Shown here: one piece after another, positions 50,501 to 59,056 of the stretch
Layout: the number at the start of each line of letters is the position of its first letter
Position numbering within the stretch: the stretch's first letter is position 1
From: Sitta carolinensis
Taxonomy: Eukaryota > Chordata > Aves > Passeriformes > Sittidae
Length of the DNA: 64,000 nt
Direction: 5' to 3'
Assembly: GCA_032173965.1 (NCBI GenBank)
Contig: CM063290.1
Span: 7,205,501 to 7,269,500 of the forward strand
Translations under genes and position numbers: made by a program
The notes under the pieces: generated by a model
What the model was told of the DNA's origin: nothing
The model's input: the letters and a program-made list of their open reading frames with translations, nothing else
Databases searched by the model: none

Positions 50501-53500
50501 TCAGGATTTAAAGCTTGGTGGGTTCAGCCCATCCCTTGCCCATGGGTATCGTGGGCCTGTAAATACCTTGTCATGGTTACTTAGTGCTGTTGGGGTAGAA
50601 AGAATCAGACTGTAAAGAACAGGGCGTTAAGGGACATTTGGGAACTAACACACCATTTTTTGTCCATGTTCGAGTTCCGCTGTTCTCCGGTTAATGCTCT
50701 GTTGGGGTAGGATGGAATTTCTAATAGCACACAGTAATACAGTGTGGTATTAGAACAATTATCTGTTTGGATTGGGTTGCTTTGTCATGTTAACAGAGAT
50801 TACGAGTTTGAATCATTCCCTGTCAGTTTGCTTTCTCTCCCCCCTAAATTTTACTGGAAAAATTTGTTGAACTGTAATTAAGAAAGGTATTGTAGTCTTA
50901 AAACCATGTTTTCTGCATAGTGGTAAAAGTTTTTAGATCTCTTCTGAAACTCAGAGATAGCTCATCTTGAATTTCATTATTTGTAGTCACCTTCCAGGTG
51001 GTGGTAATTCTCCTACAGGAATGATTCTTTTCAGTGTGACTGGGTGGGGGATGGTGCTTTGTGAGGGACGTTTGTCAGCAATCTTTTCCATGGTTTTTGT
51101 TTCATTGTATGTAGGAGGTAGAACAACTAAGACTGGAAAGGCTCCAAATCGACGAACAGCTGCGCCAGATTGGGATGGGCTTCAGGCCTTCCTCTGCCCG
51201 AGTCCCTGAGAAGGAGAAGGGTTACACCACTGACGAGAGCACCCTCTCCTCCGTGCAAGGCTCCAGGTCCTACAGCGGGCGGGGCAGAGGCCGCAGGGGC
51301 CCCAATTACACCTCTGGTTACGGTGAGTGCCCTGCAGCAAGGCCTCAGCACACCTTGGAACCCAAAACTGTCTCTGGATTGCGTTGTGTTCAGCGTACTG
51401 GAGTGAAGATAGGGTTGGAAATTCAGAATTGCGTTTTATTTTGTTAATAGCTCAGAACACCTCGTTAGATTTGCAGTCTTGAAGTTAAGTTTAAAACTGA
51501 AAAAATTCTCTGCTCTGAAAACATCTTGTCCTTCTGTGCTAGTTACTTAGTAAGTGACATCACAAAAGCTGGGAAGAGAGCTAGAGATACTTTACAGGAG
51601 ACACAAATTTAAAAAAAAAATCTGAAATGAATGTTACCTTTCTTGATTGAGAAGGAGAAACATTGCTTGTCTGTGATCGTAGTCATCTTAGCAGCAGGTT
51701 TCTGAAAAGTGAACCAAAATGATGTAAAATGGAGACAGAATAAAATCCTGTGGGTTTTTTAATTCAGTCAGGAATCAACTGGATTTGTTTTCAGGTGTAG
51801 CGAGGTATTCTGATGCTTCTCAATTAAAAAGCACTATTCAGTTCCTGACAGGTGTGCACATCCCCAGCTTGCCCAAATGGACACGATGAATTTCTATATA
51901 GACATGTTTCACAAAGAAGGACAGTGTTGTTTATTCAGTACAGTAAATTACTCTGGATATCTGCACATAGCTCATAGCTGTTAAAAAATCAGACACATTT
52001 TGGGTTTTACATTCTGTCCCTGGCTATAGCTTTATGGATCATGCCAAGTGTTGGTTGTGTTAATTGTGGTGATGATGTTTCGAATTTAATTTTTTTTTTA
52101 ATTTTATTTCTGACTGAAATTAACTGACTGAACTCTAAGGAAACTTGTTCACTTTGCTTATATATACACACTGTGATTTGGAAAACAGGTGGGTTTTTTT
52201 GCCTCCCAAAATGGCAGAAATCACATATAAGCCATACGGGTCTGAAACTTTACATTCCAGACTGGGTAGTAGGGGGAGTTCCTGGGTAACTAAAATGAAT
52301 AAGAGGTGTTGGGTTATCAGGTAGTAAAAAGCTCTGTGGGTTTGGGTACTCAGAGATGGGTGTTACAGGTGCTGTTTAATAAAAACAGTGAAATTGTTCA
52401 AGCAGCATTACAGCATCCAGAAGGGGTTGCTTAGCAACAGCCATTGGCTATAAGGTGGCAAAGTTGTCCTTGGGAATTTCAGGGAAGTTGCCTAGAAACT
52501 GCACCAAATGCCTGCAGTGTGTAGACAAAGAGAGGAAACACTGCTAAATCCTTGGTTTATCTGTGTACAGAAATTACAGATTTGGTGATTTTTTAGCCCT
52601 TATTTCACATATTAGTACAAACAAACTTAAATTTAGAATCTTACTTAAGTAACTTCTGATCTGTATTTTATGTGTGCATATATTTTATATATATATGAGT
52701 ATATATAAGCAAATACATCTATGATTGTATACTTATGTGTGTATTAGTATTTATATACATACATTTGTGCATTATATTGTTTTTAAAAATAACGTATGTA
52801 TATAGCCAGCCATGCTGGCGGGAATACTTCTCTGAGGGCATGAAACAAGAATGTAATCCCCAAATTAATACTAATTTCTAATTTTCTTTCCTTCTCATAC
52901 CAGGTACAAACTCTGAGCTCTCTAATCCCTCTGAAACAGAATCTGAGAGAAAAGATGAACTTAGTGACTGGTCCTTGGCAGGAGAAGATGACAGGGAGAG
53001 CAGGCACCAACGTGACAACAGACGACGTCCTGGGGGACGAGGACGTAGCGTGTCTGGAGGTCGTGGCCGTGGGGGACCTCGTGGTGGAAAGTCATCCATT
53101 AGCTCTGGTACTGTGTTCCAAATGGGTTTTGAATTGAGATTTTCTTCCTGGCAATTTCCTGTAAAACCTCTTGCTCTTTTAAAATACTGCATTCTTACAT
53201 TATGATCTTAATACCTTGGGATTTCAGTGCAGTTGGGTGGTAGCTGTGTCATGCAGCATGGTTTAGATATTTGTTTGTTTTCTATTCACAGTAATCTTAA
53301 TTTCCTTCCTCTACTGCTCACACATAATAATGTTACTAGTAAAGTTGGTAAATCTTTGGCTTGTTGCCTATGGCTGCCTTCTGAGGTAAGCTTATATTTA
53401 GATACAGAATGAAAGAAGAAATCATTGGTTGGAAGTTAGGTTTTATCAGGATCTGTGCTAATAGAACACTGAAGTGTCAGAAGTACCACAGAACCACATA

Positions 53501-56500
53501 GTGTGAGGTGTATTTTATGTACTTGGCAATTTTGAGTAAAAGGTCTCTAAATGTCACCTTGGAATTCTTTGTGGTGAAATAGTGCAAGTGCAGATAGGGC
53601 TGTTGTGGTGCCCCAGAACTGTTCCTGTTGGGTTAAAGTCAGAGGATCCAGTTTGAGATCAAAATCAGCTCTGTGTATTACACCTTGACTTAAGGTTGCT
53701 TTGTAGATTGAAACTTTCAGACACAGCTGTAAGTTAGCCTGGAAACAGTTACACATCTCTTCGGTATCTTAGATGGACACTTTGTGTTTGTTTAGTGCTT
53801 AAGGACCCGGACAGCAACCCTTACAGCTTGCTGGATAACACGGAGTCAGACCAGACCGTGGACACGGATGCCAGCGAGTCCCACCACAGCAGCAACCGCC
53901 GCAGGAGGTCACGCCGGCGAAGGACTGATGAAGATGCTGTTCTTATGGATGGAATGACAGAGTCTGATACAGCTTCTGTTAATGAGAATGGTTTAGGTAT
54001 GTAAATGGTTGGATGGTAGTCCCAGAGCAAGATAAGAAGTAAATGTGTTGTCCTTGTAAGAGTAGTGAAGCCCTTGTTTGTTTCTGTAAGTGACAAATTG
54101 TTCTTCTCTTCAAGGTTGCTGTCTGATTAAAGACTCCCTCCGTGGCAGTGCCATGGAATCTTCTGTTTACTGAGCTTCACTAGCCTTTTCATGTGCCTTT
54201 TTTTGTAAAAACTGTCTGATGGAGACACCAAAGACTTAACTTGTTGTTTCCCATTGGTACTGCTGCTTTGATAAAAACAGTACTGTCGGATCAATGTTCT
54301 GTTTTGTCCTTGGTAACATCAGTCTTGGTGTGGGAAAGCTCCTTAAGTAGCTGTTAATTTGTCTCTACCCAGCTTCTACTTATGAGCTTTCCTTCAGTAA
54401 ATCTCTCAATACTCACTGGGATGAGAATACAACCTGTTGCCTAATGTAGAGAAAAAAAACTGGGTTATGTTGCTAAAATTTGACGTATGGTTACTTAATA
54501 AATGAAATCTGAGGTCATTAAGCACGTGCCTAAATGTTTTAATGAACCAAGAACAAAAAGTAAAATATAGGTTTTGTGTTACTGTGTATGCTTTCAGTAT
54601 AAAATTTTCTTTTAGCTTTTCTGTCTTACTCTCTGTCTTTAACAGAAGCCATTTTAAATGCCCCATGCTGAAACTGCTGAAGAATTTATTTATTTTATGA
54701 TCAGAAATAGTTCATTATAAACTTTGCAATTGCAGATGATAGTGACAAAAAACCCCAGCGACGCAATCGTAGCCGCAGGCGTCGCTTCAGGGGTCAGGCA
54801 GAAGATAGACAGCCAGGTAATTCGAGTGGAGCTGTGGGTAATCTCAGGTCAAAAGCATGAGAGAATGTTGTGTCTGCTGTTTTACATAGAGCTGCATAAT
54901 ATCAAAAGGTTACTCAATAACTAATAAGACTACTAGAAAAAGATGAAAGACATTTCTTCTACTAGGAAAACTTCTAAAATCTGTCTAATTAAACTAATTG
55001 ATGTCTAACTTTTTGCTTGGACATACGAGATGCTTCTGATCCAGTTCTCACTGAAGTCAATGGCCGAAGTGCTGTTGAGTTCTGTGGTCCAGGATCACGA
55101 CAAACACGAAGGTTTATGGTCTGCACTCACTGCATCTGTGCGCTTGCACTGACTGGGACACAACCTTTTCAGCACTGGCTGAGCAGCAGTGTTGGAGGGG
55201 CAGGATGTGGGTCCTGGCAGAGCTCAGTGAGGGAACTCACATGGGGTTTGCCAGCCCCACAGCTGCGTCACACTGCTGCTCTCAGTCCTTGGCTGTTGGG
55301 AATAGTTTAAGTCATCTGCAAATTGAGGGTGGGAAGGAGGAGGAATTGAAGTGAAATTGCATGTTTCAAATTTTTTGTTGTTGTGGCTTGTTGCATTTCT
55401 TTTGTGTGTACTAACACTTGAAATGTTAAAGGTGAACTGGCTAATTATCAATACAATGCCCTGTTTAGAAAATGCTTGTACGTACACAGTGCAGGGTATA
55501 GTAACAGAAGGTCTTCTAGATTGACAGGTTCAAAATTTCACCCGTATTTGTCTTCCTTGTATCTGTGGTGCTCATACAACATTTGATTAAGAAGAAAAAA
55601 GTTGTTCTCTTGTGCTAAAACTTGGGGCAAGGAAAAAATCAAACACCCCACCCTCCTAAAAAACCTCAAACCCACACATTCCTTCTCAACATTCCAGTTT
55701 TGTAGCAGTGGTATGGTTTTGTAAAGGGGCAGAAAAAGTGAAAAGGATTTCAGCTTTTACTTCCAAGAAACTAATCTCAGCCAGCAATGTAAAGGAATGT
55801 TAGTAATTTCTAGAAAACCATGGGAATTCTTTTAAATCTTAAGTATTCTAAGAACATAAAATTTCCCAAACAAGATTTCTCTGACATCTTTGTTTAAATT
55901 ATTGCAGCATTTTAAGTCTTCATAAATACCTAGTAAGTGTGAGTGAAATTAAGACAGAGGGAACTCTTCCCTTCCTCCCCTCCCAGTGCCAACCACTGTA
56001 TTTCAGTCATTTAGCTGTATCATTTGATTTACATTGCTGTGCATTATGGTGCCTTATTCATAGAGGAATATTAAGAATGCACTGTGTGCATGAAACATGC
56101 TTCCTATTTGCTAATATTAGAGGAGTTGGGTACAAAACCTCATTTTTAAGAAAAAGTACTTGTGCAGAAACTCTTTTGGCCTTCACAGACTGGAAGGACC
56201 CACATGTATGAAGTCCAGCTACTGTAACAGAAAATTCATCTGTTGTAGTTCCCAGTCTGATTTGGATTTCCTGCGCAGTCATTCCTAAATCCAGAAAAAC
56301 AGCTCACCTAAATACCTGACACACTAAACATAAGTGGCTGTACAGTTCAATAGGTAATGCTTGTCAACCCTAATGTGCTGTAGCTCATCAGAGATACAAG
56401 TCTATATTTAAAGTTGCAGTGCTCTGTATTCTAAGGATAGAACTGAGTCCTGGTGTGGTTACAAGAGGGAAGGATCAGACAAAACCAGGCTGCAGAACAT

Positions 56501-58265
56501 GTGCTGAGATGGTCAGGAGAGGTCAGAGAAGCCCTGGCTGTCCCCAGTGAGTGCAGCTGGGCTGGCACACACCCCACCAAGCCACCCCTGAGCCATGGCA
56601 CAGTGCTCGTGGCACTCTTAGCACCTCGAGGAGGGCAAGTTCCCTCCTCAGTCCCTTTGTGACGTACCAAAGATTTGATACCACATCATCCTCAGTGATT
56701 CCAGGCTCTGACCCGCCCCCATTCTGGGCACCATTAAACTGTCTTCATTTCATTTCATCAGTGTGAAATTCTTCACTACTCAGCTACTAAAACCCCAGTG
56801 ACACACACAGTCTGTAGTTCAAAGAGCCTGAAGCCAGATCTCTTCAAACTTAGTACAGAAAGTCCTTCTCCAATAAATTTTTCAATTGGACCAAAATTGG
56901 TTTTATTAAGAGTCCACCTTCAGATCATTGTTACTACCGATTCTAGTGAAAATTGTTTTTAACAACAGAAACAAATTGATCTTTGCTGTATGGTTGATAA
57001 CCTGTAAGTGTGAAGGCCTTTTGTGAGATGTCTCCCAGTTAGAGCATAACTTGTGCAGAAAAGACATGAAGGTTCATGCTGAATTGACTGCTGATGTGAG
57101 CATCACTGTGATTTTTTCCCTTGAACAGTAACAGTAGCTGATTATATATCACGAGCTGAATCTCAAAGTAGACAGAGAAACCCTCCAAAGGAGACAGTAG
57201 CCAAAACCAAGAAAGAAACGGTAAGATTTTTTTTAATGTGCATTTCCTTTTTTTCTCCTCCCTTGCAGCAGAATGGTAAAGGAATGAAGGCTTCAGTTAG
57301 CTCACCCTCATTTGACTACAAGTGCATTTGAGTTCAAGAACAAATCATTAAAGGCAAAAAGGACCCAGAGTAAACAGAACTGACAATGATTTGTAGACTG
57401 TTGTTGCAGATTTTAGGGACCAAATTAAGTCTGTACACGTTTTAAAATATTATTCTTAATAATGTTGCATTATGTAATAAAAGTGTGAAAATTGCCCATG
57501 GTAAGTCTTGAGTTGAGAAGTCATCCTTAAAACGCTTTAAGGACAGAGGATACTATGTGGCATTTTTAGTGACTTGTATAAACTATTTGAGAAGGAATTG
57601 ATTTTACAAAGTTTAGATGGTTTTGATCCTTTTTCCATAAAGGATCAGAATGACATTACATTATCCTGAAAAATATCAGAACTGAATAAAGCAGAATTTC
57701 TTTACTTTTAAAGTACCAATGTATTGCCACAAGTTATGTAAGAAAGATCCATTAACAAAATGTCATCTTGCTATAGACTTCAAAAGGGTGTAAAGCTCAG
57801 TTTTTCAGTAAACTCCTTCATGGGCTTACACAAATAGAAATAAATAAGCATTCTGGGGGTGCTGGGGGTGTGCACCTGGGCTTACATTGGCGTGATTTCT
57901 TGTAAGTGGCTGATACAGAAGTATCCAGTTAACAACAAGCTGGGTGCTCAGATGCTTTAAGTGACAGGATACAGGCACAGGCAGACAAGAGGTGTTCCCT
58001 CTTGCAAAGCTGCTGGGTGAGCCAGAGGGAAACTGAGATTACACTCTATGTTGTTACAGATCTTTTGACACTGTCCTGTTCTTGTTTTTGCAAGGCAAAA
58101 GATGCGATTGATGAAAACAGCCCTTCTGAAAAGGCAGTGAATGGTCCTGCCACCACCTCTGGGGATGAGCCTTCTAAACTACAGCACAGCCCTGATGAAA
58201 AGAAAGTCACTGTTCAGGAGGATGGAAATAATCAGGAAGAAGCAGTGCTGAATGGTGTTTCATAA
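26531..58265 (+). CDS. FXR1: FXR1, fragile X-related protein 1 (whole spliced gene, 17 coding exons)
   Basis: An RNA-binding protein of the FMRP/FXR family. It controls translation, stability and localisation of mRNAs on polyribosomes and in cytoplasmic granules, and is essential in muscle. Joining the 17 exons below gives 677 residues in one frame with a GT donor and AG acceptor at every junction. Domains by residue: two Tudor/Agenet domains about 4-50 and 63-115; KH0 about 126-202; KH1 with GxxG loop GTHG at 235-238; KH2 with GKNG at 298-301 and the conserved [11 protein letters not shown] helix; a leucine-rich export-like segment [15 protein letters not shown] near 363-378; then Arg/Gly and Arg/Ser-rich tracts. 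The human reference form as I recall it is 621 residues. The difference is exactly the 81-nt exon 15 (27 residues, +/- inclusion) plus an 87-nt part of exon 12. Exon phases match those I know for the mammalian gene. Identification is secure; which exon combinations are used in this bird is inferred. Confidence 0.97.
26582..36073 (+). other. FXR1: FXR1 intron 1 (9.5 kb)
   Basis: The first few hundred bases are still CpG island, with several G-runs of 3 or more suggesting G-quadruplex potential (about 26641-26730). It holds a CR1 fragment (29701-29905), a short direct repeat of aaagatcttaact near 30787-30823, and a GC-rich patch at 32165-32400. No exon was recognised inside. Confidence 0.8.
29701..29905 (-). 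mobile_element. CR1 LINE fragment with internal A run
   Basis: Starts 'attcacagaatcacagatgg', continues 'cacctagagccaattgccca', 'cttttgagtatctctgagga' and 'ccaaccaacctgtgcttct', the reversed order of an avian CR1 3' region. A CAGTAAAAAA site typical of the family has expanded to 19 A plus a second A run (about 29863-29888) before the CR1-like 'agtttcccgacattcata' continues. 5'-truncated, non-coding. Confidence 0.8.
36074..36126 (+). CDS. FXR1: FXR1 coding exon 2 (residues 18-35)
   Basis: Encodes [17 protein letters not shown] and the first two bases of the next Asn codon. It completes most of the Tudor 1 barrel. Acceptor TTTAG, donor GTAAGT; 53 nt. Confidence 0.97.
36127..40061 (+). other. 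FXR1: FXR1 intron 2
   Basis: A 3.9-kb intron. Apart from the CR1 fragment at 38638-39030 it shows AT-rich unique sequence, with a locally repetitive TCTAATAAT stretch near 38250-38300. No exon was recognised. Confidence 0.8.
38638..39030 (-). mobile_element. CR1 LINE fragment, about 390 bp
   Basis: The longest and clearest CR1 copy in the window: 'catagaatcctcaaggctgg' at its 3' end, then 'tccaccacctccctgggcag', 'accacccttttagtgaagaa', 'tttttctccaggctgagcct', 'ttcagctgctcctcatcaga', and 'ccttctctgggtgtgttcca'. It lies antisense to FXR1, is 5'-truncated, and consists of CR1 3' region without an intact frame. Confidence 0.9.
40062..40155 (+). CDS. FXR1: FXR1 coding exon 3 (residues 35-66)
   Basis: Encodes the end of Tudor 1 and the linker ([20 protein letters not shown]...GDEVE). 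Acceptor TTCCAG, donor GTGAGT; 94 nt. The proline run and [11 protein letters not shown] are family hallmarks. Confidence 0.97.
41352..41423 (+). CDS. FXR1: FXR1 coding exon 4 (residues 67-90)
   Basis: Encodes the first half of Tudor 2 ([19 protein letters not shown] plus MMKGE). Both Trp residues of the barrel are present. Acceptor TTCCAG, donor GTAAAG; 72 nt, phase 0 at both ends. Confidence 0.97.
43536..43684 (+). CDS. FXR1: FXR1 coding exon 5 (residues 91-140)
   Basis: Encodes the second half of Tudor 2 and the start of KH0 ([17 protein letters not shown]...[15 protein letters not shown]). Acceptor TCCCAG, donor GTGAGT; 149 nt. The sequence is nearly identical to mammals by recall. Confidence 0.97.
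44112..44205 (+). CDS. FXR1: FXR1 coding exon 6 (residues 140-171)
   Basis: Encodes [19 protein letters not shown] and [13 protein letters not shown], part of KH0. Compared with mammals (HPETTQLMIL by recall) several residues differ, the most variable spot in the N-terminal half. Acceptor CCTTAG, donor GTAAGT; 94 nt. Confidence 0.96.
45051..45167 (+). CDS. FXR1: FXR1 coding exon 7 (residues 172-210)
   Basis: Encodes [20 protein letters not shown] through [10 protein letters not shown], completing KH0 and leading to KH1. Acceptor CTGTAG, donor GTAAAG; 117 nt, phase 0. Confidence 0.97.
45268..45438 (+). CDS. FXR1: FXR1 coding exon 8, KH1 (residues 211-267)
   Basis: Encodes the KH1 core: [18 protein letters not shown], then [16 protein letters not shown] with the GTHG nucleic-acid-binding loop, then [20 protein letters not shown]. 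Acceptor TTCAG, donor GTAAGG; 171 nt, phase 0. Conserved apart from Thr and Glu replacements in TTIELEED. Confidence 0.98.
45439..48574 (+). other. FXR1: FXR1 intron 8
   Basis: A 3.1-kb intron holding a short CR1 core fragment at 48256-48316. Open frames inside are short and unrelated to any recognised protein. Confidence 0.8.
48256..48316 (-). mobile_element. Short CR1 fragment
   Basis: The phrase 'tcaaagcctcatgcagcctg' followed by 'tttgaacacttccagggatg' is a highly characteristic piece of the avian CR1 3' region. Only about 60 bp is recognisable; both sides are eroded or truncated. Confidence 0.75.
48575..48653 (+). CDS. FXR1: FXR1 coding exon 9 (residues 268-294)
   Basis: Encodes [18 protein letters not shown] and IQVPRNLV, the helix between KH1 and KH2. 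Acceptor TTCCAG, donor GTATGT; 79 nt. Confidence 0.97.
49568..49677 (+). CDS. FXR1: FXR1 coding exon 10, KH2 (residues 294-330)
   Basis: Encodes [19 protein letters not shown], then [18 protein letters not shown]. It contains the KH2 GKNG loop and the isoleucine-bearing helix equivalent to the site mutated in FMRP I304N. Acceptor TCTGAAG has a weak pyrimidine tract; donor GTAAGT; 110 nt. Confidence 0.98.
50300..50386 (+). CDS. FXR1: FXR1 coding exon 11 (residues 331-359)
   Basis: Encodes [18 protein letters not shown] and [11 protein letters not shown], the last strand and helix of KH2. Acceptor CTGTAG, donor GTGAGT; 87 nt, phase 0. Confidence 0.97.
51115..51322 (+). CDS. FXR1: FXR1 coding exon 12 with internal 87-nt optional segment (residues 360-429)
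   Basis: Encodes [20 protein letters not shown] (coiled, leucine-rich, export-signal-like), then [17 protein letters not shown] and [12 protein letters not shown], then [20 protein letters not shown]. The middle 87 nt (51173-51259) correspond exactly to the 29 residues missing from the 621-residue human form as I recall it. Here they are continuous with the flanks, with no intron on either side, and no GT at their left edge. Acceptor TGTAG, donor GTGAGT; 208 nt. Confidence 0.95.
52426..52499. promoter_or_regulatory. Paired RFX X-box-like motifs with CCAAT box
   Basis: gttgcttagcaac at 52426-52438 is a perfect inverted repeat (GTTGC-TTA-GCAAC) matching the RFX X-box pattern. gttgcctagaaac at 52487-52499 matches with one changed base. 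Between them, attgg at 52443-52447 is an inverted CCAAT (NF-Y) core. The combination suggests an intronic regulatory element; no functional evidence is visible. Confidence 0.4.
52675..52765. repeat. AT-rich simple repeat region
   Basis: A mixture of TATATA, TATACA, TGTGTG and ACATAC units in FXR1 intron 12. An imperfect microsatellite. Confidence 0.7.
52904..53107 (+). CDS. FXR1: FXR1 coding exon 13, RGG region (residues 429-497)
   Basis: Encodes [37 protein letters not shown] and [18 protein letters not shown] followed by [10 protein letters not shown]. The acidic-serine stretch precedes an Arg/Gly-rich RNA-binding and methylation-prone segment. Acceptor TACCAG, donor GTACTG; 204 nt. Confidence 0.97.
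53108..53795 (+). other. FXR1: FXR1 intron 13
   Basis: A 688-bp intron with no recognised repeat or exon. Reading past the exon 13 donor stays open for some 30 codons, which is chance. Confidence 0.8.
53796..53996 (+). CDS. FXR1: FXR1 coding exon 14 (residues 497-564)
   Basis: Encodes [19 protein letters not shown], then a Ser/His segment, then [16 protein letters not shown] (nuclear-localisation-like basic cluster) and [16 protein letters not shown]. Acceptor TTTAG, donor GTATGT; 201 nt. It ends on the first base of a glycine or aspartate codon, so what follows (exon 15, 16, 17 or the candidate exon at 54115) sets the C-terminus. Confidence 0.97.
53997..54735 (+). other. FXR1: FXR1 intron 14
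   Basis: A 739-bp intron. It contains the candidate alternative last exon at 54115-54173 with a downstream AATAAA at 54497-54502. Otherwise AT-rich unique sequence. Confidence 0.8.
54115..54173 (+). CDS. FXR1: Candidate alternative last exon of FXR1 (unproven)
   Basis: A good acceptor (ttgttcttctcttcaag) is followed by a frame that, joined to exon 14, reads [19 protein letters not shown] and a TGA stop. The phase fits exon 14 exactly. An AATAAA lies 324 bp past the stop (54497-54502), so a complete short terminal exon with its own poly(A) signal is possible. I do not know this ending from any described FXR1 isoform. A 19-codon frame can also occur by chance, so confidence is low. Confidence 0.3.
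54736..54816 (+). CDS. FXR1: FXR1 coding exon 15, 81-nt alternative exon (residues 564-591)
   Basis: Encodes [20 protein letters not shown] followed by QAEDRQP. This is the 27-residue basic insert of the long, muscle-enriched FXR1 isoforms; 81 nt keeps the frame whether included or skipped. Acceptor TTGCAG, donor GTAATT, a weaker donor that fits regulated inclusion. The Arg-rich block adds a nucleolar or nuclear targeting-type basic cluster. Confidence 0.96.
54817..57128 (+). other. FXR1: FXR1 intron 15
   Basis: A 2.3-kb intron. Near 55036-55062 'gatccagttctcactgaagt' followed by 'caatggc' resembles a very old amniote interspersed repeat. A GC-rich block at about 56440-56730 was not recognised. 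No exon was found; a 97-codon frame at 55017-55310 overlaps the old repeat and lacks protein-like composition. Confidence 0.7.
57129..57220 (+). CDS. FXR1: FXR1 coding exon 16, 92-nt frame-setting exon (residues 591-621)
   Basis: Encodes [18 protein letters not shown] and [13 protein letters not shown]. Its 92 nt are not a multiple of three, so skipping it changes the reading frame of the last exon. Acceptor AACAG, donor GTAAGA. The PPKETVAKT part has diverged from the mammalian LPRETLAKN (by recall). Confidence 0.96.
57221..58094 (+). other. FXR1: FXR1 intron 16
   Basis: An 874-bp intron with no recognised repeat. It ends in ttgtttttgcaag, a usable acceptor. Confidence 0.8.
58095..58265 (+). 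CDS. FXR1: FXR1 coding exon 17, C-terminus (residues 622-677)
   Basis: After exon 16 it encodes [18 protein letters not shown], then a diverged acidic stretch, ending EEAVLNGVS and TAA. Joined directly to exon 14 or 15 (exon 16 skipped) the same bases read GKRCD and a TGA stop, the short alternative ending. The last exon is the least conserved part of the protein. Confidence 0.96.
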   Translation, partial: AKDAIDENSPSEKAVNGPATTSGDEPSKLQHSPDEKKVTVQEDGNNQEEAVLNGVS

Positions 58266-59056
58266 ACTGAAGTTCCTAGTTTACAGTTCTTTTACATTAC
58301 ATTTAAAATAGTGCTTGTATAAGCTTGCCAAAGATAGAATATGGATCGCCAGTCTTGACACCGCACTTTCAGTTCCTCCATTTTGGAATACAGAAAGGGG
58401 AGGGATCCTGGAGAAATCATATGTTAAACATACTTTGACACCTACTGTGTTATAAATATATCATCAGATGTGCCTTGAGATAGTATATGTAACATTTAAA
58501 TAAACAAAATTGCTGGCTATAGGAAATGTTATTTTGTTTTCAAAATACGGCAAAGATGTGAGGGGGATCCCTAACATAATACTCTTTATGAAAGCATTAG
58601 CTGCTTTTGTTACATTTTTAATAATATGCAACCACTTCTTCACCTGAGGAATACTAGAAAGAAATGCAGTCTAAAATATTTTGCACTGAAATGTAATTTC
58701 TCCATTAGTTTAGTCTGGAAACTGGTCTGTTTTAATACATGTTTTTTAAATGCTGTATGTAGAGGAAAAATCTGCAGACCACTGGAATGCATTTGTTAAA
58801 TTCTCATAATCTGCAGGGATACTGGGTGACATTGGCAGTGACTGTTCTACATTGAGGCTTTGTTTGGTTTATTTATTAAACTGTACAGTATTTAAAAATC
58901 AAACATAGCTTTAGTTAACACTAAGCTGAATTAGTCATGTCCATTAAGACATAACCTGAACTACTGAAAAGATCAATTTCCAGAAAGTTTATTCTGTATA
59001 AACTACATATGTTAGTCCTTAGTAGAGTATTTTTATTTTTGTTTTGGTTGTTTGAT

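Larger units (their letters stand above)
48654..51114 (+). other. FXR1: FXR1 introns 9-11
   Basis: Intron 9 is 48654-49567, intron 10 is 49678-50299 and intron 11 is 50387-51114. Splice signals are canonical. No repeat family or RNA gene was recognised. Confidence 0.8.
51323..52903 (+). other. FXR1: FXR1 intron 12
   Basis: A 1.6-kb intron. It contains two RFX X-box-like motifs with a CCAAT-type box (52426-52499) and an AT-rich microsatellite-like region of TATATA/TACATA units at about 52675-52765. No exon was recognised. Confidence 0.8.

Noticed and set aside
55017..55310. A 97-codon open frame considered as an extra FXR1 exon
   Set aside because: No acceptor in the phase of exon 15, overlaps an ancient repeat relic, and carries no FXR-like sequence.
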